This document shows, piece by piece, positions 6,666 through 10,312 of a stretch of 10,312 nucleotides of DNA (its first letter is position 1; the number at the start of each line of letters is the position of its first letter). Origin of the DNA: Pirellulales bacterium (GTDB lineage Bacteria; Planctomycetota; Planctomycetia; Pirellulales; Thermoguttaceae); contig JAUWJC010000108.1 of NCBI GenBank assembly GCA_030607895.1, positions 1 through 10,312 of the forward strand, written 5' to 3'. The translations under genes were made by a program, and so were the position numbers. The notes below the pieces were generated by a model, which saw only the letters and a program-made list of their open reading frames with translations, was not told the DNA's origin and searched no databases.

Positions 6666-6672
6666 AAGGGAG
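6666..6672 (+). promoter_or_regulatory. Ribosome binding site of the PfkB gene
   Basis: AAGGGAG lies six bases before CTG 6679 but eighteen before GTG 6691, which favours the CTG start. Confidence 0.55.
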
Positions 6673-6678
6673 TAGCCA

Positions 6679-7581
6679 CTGCCGCGTCTGGTGGTTGGCG
6701 CGGTTGCGCTGGACAGCGTGGAAACACCCAGCGAAAAGCGCGAGAATCTGCTGGGTGGATCGGCTTCGTATTTCTCCTACGCGGCCAGCTACTTCACGTC
6801 GGTGCGGCTGGTAAGCGCCGTCGGCGACGACTGGCCCCACGAACACACCGAATTGCTCCAGTCACGCAATATCGATACGGCCGGTTTGAAGGTCATACCC
6901 GGAGCGAAAACGTTTCGCTGGAGCGGTAAGTATCATGCCGACATGAACGACCGCGACACGCTCGACGTGCAACTCAACGCCATGGAGCAGTTCGATCCCG
7001 TGCTCCCGGAGGAGTACCGCCGTTGTCGGTTTCTCTTCCTGGCAAACGACCCGCCGGGGCTGCAAATCAAGGTCCTCCAACAGTGCCCGGGCGCTACGCT
7101 CACGGTGGCCGATACGATGGACCTGTACATCAACAATCAGCACGACGAGCTTCTGGAGTTGCTCGGTCGGATCGACGGCCTGGTGCTCAATGACAGCGAG
7201 GCAAAGCTACTGACCGGCGACGACAACCTGGTTCGCGCCGGTCACGCGATCCGCGAACTGGGGCCGCGGTTCGTCGTAATCAAGAAGGGCGAGCACGGGG
7301 CGATGTTCTTCAGCCGCCATGAAACATACGTCCTGCCCGCCTTTCCCACGCCCAACGTGGTTGACCCGACCGGCGCGGGCGACAGCTTTGCCGGCGGAAT
7401 GATGGGATACCTGGCCGAGCAAGGCAACTTCGAACCAAAAACCCTCAAGAAGGCCATGGCCTACGGAACCCTGGCGGCCAGCTTCACCGTCGAAGACTTC
7501 AGCCTCGATCGGCTCGAAAAAATCGAACGCGAGGATATCGAACAGCGGATGAGAAAGTACCGGCAAATGCTCACCTTCTGA
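6679..7581 (+). CDS. PfkB-family carbohydrate kinase
   Basis: This ATP-dependent sugar or nucleoside kinase has the ribokinase-like fold (300 aa). The N-terminal strand 'LVVGAVALDSV' is followed by the substrate-site 'ENLLGGSASYFSYAAS' (Gly26-Gly27). Near the C-terminus 'DPTGAGDSFAGG' (229-240) is PfkB signature 2, with catalytic Asp235 and the anion hole GAGD. 'LNDSEAKLLTG' (about 171-181) is the usual nucleotide-side segment. The sugar substrate cannot be read from the sequence. Upstream in frame is TAG 6673-6675, leaving CTG 6679 or GTG 6691 as starts. CTG gives optimal SD spacing and an intact first beta strand preceded by 'MPR', as in relatives that begin 'MxxLVVGSVALDS'; GTG would trim that strand. 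The gene is separated from vWA only by the heptamer arrays and from thpR by 39 bp of a second heptamer repeat. Confidence 0.9.
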   Translation: MPRLVVGAVALDSVETPSEKRENLLGGSASYFSYAASYFTSVRLVSAVGDDWPHEHTELLQSRNIDTAGLKVIPGAKTFRWSGKYHADMNDRDTLDVQLNAMEQFDPVLPEEYRRCRFLFLANDPPGLQIKVLQQCPGATLTVADTMDLYINNQHDELLELLGRIDGLVLNDSEAKLLTGDDNLVRAGHAIRELGPRFVVIKKGEHGAMFFSRHETYVLPAFPTPNVVDPTGAGDSFAGGMMGYLAEQGNFEPKTLKKAMAYGTLAASFTVEDFSLDRLEKIEREDIEQRMRKYRQMLTF

Positions 7582-7582
7582 A

Positions 7583-7614
7583 AGCTGATAGCTGACTGCT
7601 GATAGCTGATAGCT
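7583..7614 (+). repeat. Second heptanucleotide repeat (AGCTGAT family)
   Basis: Units are AGCTGAT, AGCTGAC, TGCTGAT, AGCTGAT and a partial AGCT, about 4.6 copies of 7 bp. They fill the pfkB-thpR gap from two bases after the stop to six bases before the thpR start. The sequence is unrelated to the GACGAA family but has the same period. Confidence 0.9.
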
Positions 7615-7620
7615 CGTACC

Positions 7621-8199
7621 ATGAAACAAACGGTTCGTACCTTTGTCGCCGTGGAAACCGGTGCCGCGATTCGCGGCCGCGCGGAGGAGTTGATCGAGAC
7701 CTTTCGCGCCGCGGGTGCCGACGTGAAGTGGGTCGAGCCGCGAAACATCCACCTGACGTTGAAATTCCTCGGCGACGTCCAGATGCGCGAGACGGCCCGC
7801 GTGTGCGAGGCCGTCCAAAAAGCAACCGCCGACGTGGCCCCCTTCGAGATCGAGATTCGCGCGGCCGGCGCGTTTCCTCACCCGGGCAGACCGCGAACCG
7901 TCTGGCTGGGGGCTGCCGAAGGTGAAGAGCAGATGCAAGCGCTGCACCGGGCGGTCGAATCGGCACTGGGAAAGCTCGGCTTCCGCAAGGATGCCCGGCG
8001 GTTCAGCACGCATCTGACCATCGGCCGGGTCCGCCGCGGTGGGTCCGGGGTGGCCGAACTCGGGGAACTCATCCGCCGCGGCGCCGACTTCCACGCCGGC
8101 CGGATGACCGTTGCGGAACTGGTCGTCTTTTCCAGCCGGCTCGGCCCCTCGGGACCAACCTACGAGGCGCTTGGCCGGGCCAAGCTCGGCGGCAAGTGA
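7621..8199 (+). CDS. thpR: RNA 2',3'-cyclic phosphodiesterase (2H family, LigT/ThpR)
   Basis: This 192-aa cytosolic enzyme of the 2H phosphoesterase superfamily opens 2',3'-cyclic phosphates on RNA ends to 2'-phosphates; some members show 2'-5' RNA ligase activity in vitro. Both catalytic motifs are intact: 'IHLTLKFLG' with His44 and Thr46, and 'THLTIGRV' with His131 and Thr133. They lie in the two half-repeats of the fold. The N-terminal 'VRTFVAVE' and C-terminal 'LVVFSSRLGPSGPTYEALG' also match the family, and the length is normal. No Shine-Dalgarno sequence precedes ATG 7621: the position is occupied by the end of the AGCTGAT repeat. Translation may therefore depend on the upstream kinase gene, whose stop is 39 bp away. 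The gene is convergent with the sulfatase, 16 bp apart. Confidence 0.93.
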   Translation: MKQTVRTFVAVETGAAIRGRAEELIETFRAAGADVKWVEPRNIHLTLKFLGDVQMRETARVCEAVQKATADVAPFEIEIRAAGAFPHPGRPRTVWLGAAEGEEQMQALHRAVESALGKLGFRKDARRFSTHLTIGRVRRGGSGVAELGELIRRGADFHAGRMTVAELVVFSSRLGPSGPTYEALGRAKLGGK

Positions 8200-8219
8200 A
8201 CCCATCTCAACCGGTTCAC
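8196..8219. terminator. Hairpin spanning both stop codons of convergent genes
   Basis: GTGAACC (8196-8202) pairs with GGTTCAC (8213-8219), a 7-bp stem with a 10-base loop. The left arm contains the thpR stop and the right arm the sulfatase stop. It lacks a T-tract on either strand, so a bidirectional terminator role is only possible, not shown. Confidence 0.35.
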
Positions 8220-9997
8220 TCGCACCGTTTGACGAAAACGTGGTGCGCACCGTAGGGTTTCGCCGCGCCCTCTTCGGCAATCCACGTTTCCAGCCGCTCG
8301 GCGGGGCTCGGTTTCAGATCTATCAAATCGAACTTGTACTCGGCGGTGCCAGGCCGGAGCTTTGTCGTCAGTTCGATTCCCTGCACCTTCAGGTGGGCGA
8401 CGGCCGGGCGCTTGGGCGCCGTGCTTGAACAGGAGACCTCGAACCGGCCGCCGGTCGGCACGGCAATCTCCCAGTAGCCCAACCCCTTCGGCCGCCAACT
8501 GGCTGCCGGACCGCGCCAGTCTTGGCGCGTCAGAATCACCGGGTTCTCGTGCGGCGTGCCGATCAGGATTCGCGGCGCTTCGTAGCCGTGGTCCCGGCTT
8601 ACGTCGGCAAGCCACGCCTCGTATCCCTTGCACATCTTCTCGACAATATCGGGATGCTCGGCCGCAATGTTCTTTGTTTCCAGCGGATCGGACTCCATGT
8701 CGTACAGCTCGAAATTGACGTCGGCCGGCGTGGAGCCCGGCTTCACGCCGCCGGTATGAAGCAGCTTGTACTTCTGCGATCGGGCGGCAAACGCGCGGTA
8801 CAACTCGGGCGCGTCGCCCCGGTGCCACTGGACGTACAGCCTGCGGTCGGGCCAATCGACCTTCTCTCCCTTCAACAGCGGCAAGATGCTGCGCCCGTCA
8901 AGCTTCACGCCATCGGGAATGTCAACGCCGCAGGCTTCGAGAATGGTTGGGAGGATGTCGATGTGGGCGGCAATTTTGCGAACCTTTCCCCCGGGCTTGA
9001 GTTGGGCCGGCCAGCGAACAAAAAAGCACGTGCGAATTCCCCCCTCGTACACGCTGCCCTTGTACGCCCGCATTCCCGCGTTGTATCGGGCGCCGTTGGG
9101 GCCGTTGTCGGTAAAGAATATGACGATCGTGTTCTCGGCCAGGCCCAACTCGTCGAGCTTCTCGAACAGCCGACCAAGGTTGTCGTCGATATTCTGGACC
9201 ATGCCGTACCCCCGGGTAGTGTTCTTGGGGATACCCTTGAGCGGATGGCCGGGGGCCGGGAAATCGCTCGGCTTCAGGTTCATCGCCTCGTAAGGCTTGT
9301 AGTATTCGTCGGCAATCTGGTAGGGACCATGCGGGCAGTTGAACGGCAGGTAGATGAAAAACGACTCCTTGCGGTGCTTGACGATGAACTTCAGCATGGC
9401 GTCGGTAAAGACGTCGCTACAGTAGCCTTTCGTTTTGACCCGCTTGCCGTTGTGCAAAAGCGATGGATCGAAATAGCTGTTGTCCCGTGGCCCCGACGGC
9501 TGGCACAATCCGCCGCCCGCGTGGACCAACGATTCGGAAAAACCCTGGTCGCCTGATCGCATCGGATAGCTATCGCCCAGGTGCCACTTGCCGAAGATAG
9601 CAGTCCGGTAGCCGGCCGCCGAGAGTATCTCGGCCACGGTCACTTCGTCGGTGTGCATCATCGCCCGACCCAGGTATGTGTCGGTTACACCGGTCCGGTA
9701 GTTGTACCGCCCGGTCATCAGCGCCGCTCGGGTGGGAGCACAAACCGGACAGACATAGAACGATTCGGCCTCGACGCTTTCGGTGGCGAACTTGTCGAGG
9801 TTGGGTGTCTTGATCTTGCTATTACCGTGTACACCCAAGTCGCCAAAACCCTGGTCGTCGGTGACAATCAGGATAACGTTCGGCCGGCTGTCCGGATCGG
9901 CCGCCAACGATCGGCCACCGGCGCGCATTGAGAAAACGATCGCGGCGGCAATGGCCACCATGACGATCGTTCCGCGGGACGCACTACGTTTGATCAT
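8216..9997 (-). CDS. Secreted Cys-type sulfatase (arylsulfatase-like)
   Basis: This 593-aa sulfate-ester hydrolase of the alkaline-phosphatase superfamily is predicted to be exported. The N-terminus has Lys-Arg, a hydrophobic core and an Ala-rich cut region ('AGGRSLAAD', about 26-34). Metal and active-site features are 'VTDDQGFGD' (Asp47-Asp48), 'CAPTR' (86-90) whose Cys86 is the residue converted to formylglycine, 'GKWHLGD' (Lys137, His139), 'CPHGPYQ' (His223), 'FTDNGPNG' (Asp297-Asn298) and Lys313. Maturation needs a formylglycine-generating enzyme encoded elsewhere. 'ELYDMESDPLETKNIA' marks the usual end of the sulfatase fold. About 100 extra residues (from 'NPVILTRQDWRG') look like a C-terminal beta domain seen in planctomycete sulfatases. 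ATG 9997 is preferred because AAGGAG is nine bases upstream, versus three for ATG 10003. The natural substrate is unknown; sulfated polysaccharide is a reasonable guess. Confidence 0.93.
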   Translation of the reverse strand: MIKRSASRGTIVMVAIAAAIVFSMRAGGRSLAADPDSRPNVILIVTDDQGFGDLGVHGNSKIKTPNLDKFATESVEAESFYVCPVCAPTRAALMTGRYNYRTGVTDTYLGRAMMHTDEVTVAEILSAAGYRTAIFGKWHLGDSYPMRSGDQGFSESLVHAGGGLCQPSGPRDNSYFDPSLLHNGKRVKTKGYCSDVFTDAMLKFIVKHRKESFFIYLPFNCPHGPYQIADEYYKPYEAMNLKPSDFPAPGHPLKGIPKNTTRGYGMVQNIDDNLGRLFEKLDELGLAENTIVIFFTDNGPNGARYNAGMRAYKGSVYEGGIRTCFFVRWPAQLKPGGKVRKIAAHIDILPTILEACGVDIPDGVKLDGRSILPLLKGEKVDWPDRRLYVQWHRGDAPELYRAFAARSQKYKLLHTGGVKPGSTPADVNFELYDMESDPLETKNIAAEHPDIVEKMCKGYEAWLADVSRDHGYEAPRILIGTPHENPVILTRQDWRGPAASWRPKGLGYWEIAVPTGGRFEVSCSSTAPKRPAVAHLKVQGIELTTKLRPGTAEYKFDLIDLKPSPAERLETWIAEEGAAKPYGAHHVFVKRCE

Positions 9998-10006
9998 GAC
10001 CATGGA

Positions 10007-10012
10007 CTCCTT
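10007..10012 (-). promoter_or_regulatory. Ribosome binding site of the sulfatase
   Basis: On the minus strand AAGGAG is followed after three bases by ATG (10003) and after nine by ATG (9997), both in frame. The second spacing is the normal one. Confidence 0.6.
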
Positions 10013-10030
10013 GGTGGTGGGACATTCACT

Positions 10031-10056
10031 CGTTTAGCCCCGGCGGCCACACTGGG
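10031..10056 (+). repeat. TTAGCCCC repeat, copy 2
   Basis: CGTTTAGCCCCGGCGGCCAC matches copy 1 (2307) at 19 of 20 bases. It has a degraded right arm (ACTGGG instead of GTCGGG), so its hairpin is imperfect. It lies 28 bases before the upstream sulfatase ATG and would be in the leader of that mRNA. Confidence 0.7.
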
Positions 10057-10090
10057 AGCGATCCGCACGGTTGTCTTGGTGCCCAAGCGC

Positions 10091-10113
10091 CGCGTGGCCG
10101 CGGCGGCTAACCC
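10091..10113 (-). repeat. TTAGCC repeat, copy 3, inverted
   Basis: Read on the minus strand, TTAGCCGCCGCGGCCAC matches copy 2 at 15 of 17 bases. With copy 2 it forms an inverted pair about 35-45 bases apart. Confidence 0.55.
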
Positions 10114-10114
10114 G

Positions 10115-10157
10115 GTTGCCGCCCAGAAGCCGCAGAAACCGCTTGCGGCTTGGCAAC
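10115..10157. repeat. Bulged hairpin with ACCGCTTGCGGCTT motif
   Basis: GTTGCC (10115-10120) pairs with GGCAAC (10152-10157), and AAGCCGCA (10127-10134) pairs with TGCGGCTT (10144-10151). This gives 14 pairs with a one-sided 6-base bulge (GCCCAG) and a 9-base loop. The 14-mer ACCGCTTGCGGCTT at 10138-10151 recurs at 6524-6537, between the heptamer arrays. Confidence 0.6.
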
Positions 10158-10312
10158 ACTTGCGTGGATCAATTAGAATCGAATATAGTAGTTGGACAGC
10201 GCCACTTTCGGGAAGATTGCTGACATAAGTTGTTGCTGCCAAATCAGTTGCGGCGTTCTCGTGAATCCCGGTTGCCCAGATTACCAGCCTGCCACAACTG
10301 CTTTCTCATAAA

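Larger units (their letters stand above)
10004..10312. other. Sulfatase upstream region, repeats only
   Basis: These 309 bases to the window end hold two inverted copies of the TTAGCCCC repeat and a bulged hairpin (10115-10157). I see no gene; the open minus-strand frame (9994-10242) is largely a translation of the repeats. No convincing promoter was found, although the sulfatase must be transcribed from here or beyond. Confidence 0.6.

Noticed and set aside
7207..8280. Minus-strand 357-aa open frame
   Set aside because: Antisense to pfkB and thpR, both with intact catalytic motifs; includes 'SYQLS' repeats from the AGCTGAT array.
8522..9556. Plus-strand 344-aa open frame
   Set aside because: Antisense to the sulfatase, whose active-site motifs are all present.

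Overview
The window looks like a chromosomal piece of a Planctomycetota bacterium, most likely Pirellulales-like. The evidence is a DUF1559 pseudopilin-like protein with an H-X9-DG tail, a small lipoprotein with a planctomycete-style 'SVTLDGQPL..G.I.F' fold start, a secreted Cys-type sulfatase with a C-terminal beta domain, a membrane-anchored vWA protein with a Lys/Ala-rich leader, and GC-rich hairpin repeats between genes. The assignment rests on gene content and style; no database search was possible.

Layout. Positions 1-475 hold the 3' remnant of a probable toxin-like gene overlapping a 73-aa antitoxin-like ORF. On the minus strand, 1133-2176 (DUF1559) is followed by 666-1070 (lipoprotein), probably one transcript. 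A 402-bp divergent spacer (2177-2578) carries two hairpin repeats. On the plus strand come an Ldh-family NAD(P)-dependent dehydrogenase (2579-3628), tRNA-Arg(ACG) (3809-3882) with a strong hairpin behind it, a 420-bp spacer with a candidate promoter, a vWA-domain membrane protein (4577-6415) whose natural N-terminal extension (4346-4576) is cut by an in-frame TAG, a PfkB sugar kinase (6679-7581), and thpR, an RNA 2',3'-cyclic phosphodiesterase (7621-8199). Convergent to these is a large secreted sulfatase (8216-9997, minus). The last 309 bp are repeats only.

How the genes relate. The vWA, PfkB and ThpR genes are co-directional and closely spaced, but their functions do not form an evident pathway. 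The sulfatase is an exported enzyme typical of planctomycete sulfated-polysaccharide use. DUF1559 and the lipoprotein are a recurrent envelope-associated pair. I see no new defence or biosynthetic system.

The most unusual content is non-coding. Two unrelated families of 7-bp tandem repeats fill the two gaps of the vWA-pfkB-thpR run. One forms a large inverted pair that stops five bases before the pfkB ribosome binding site. A separate TTAGCCCC-type palindromic repeat occurs in three copies.
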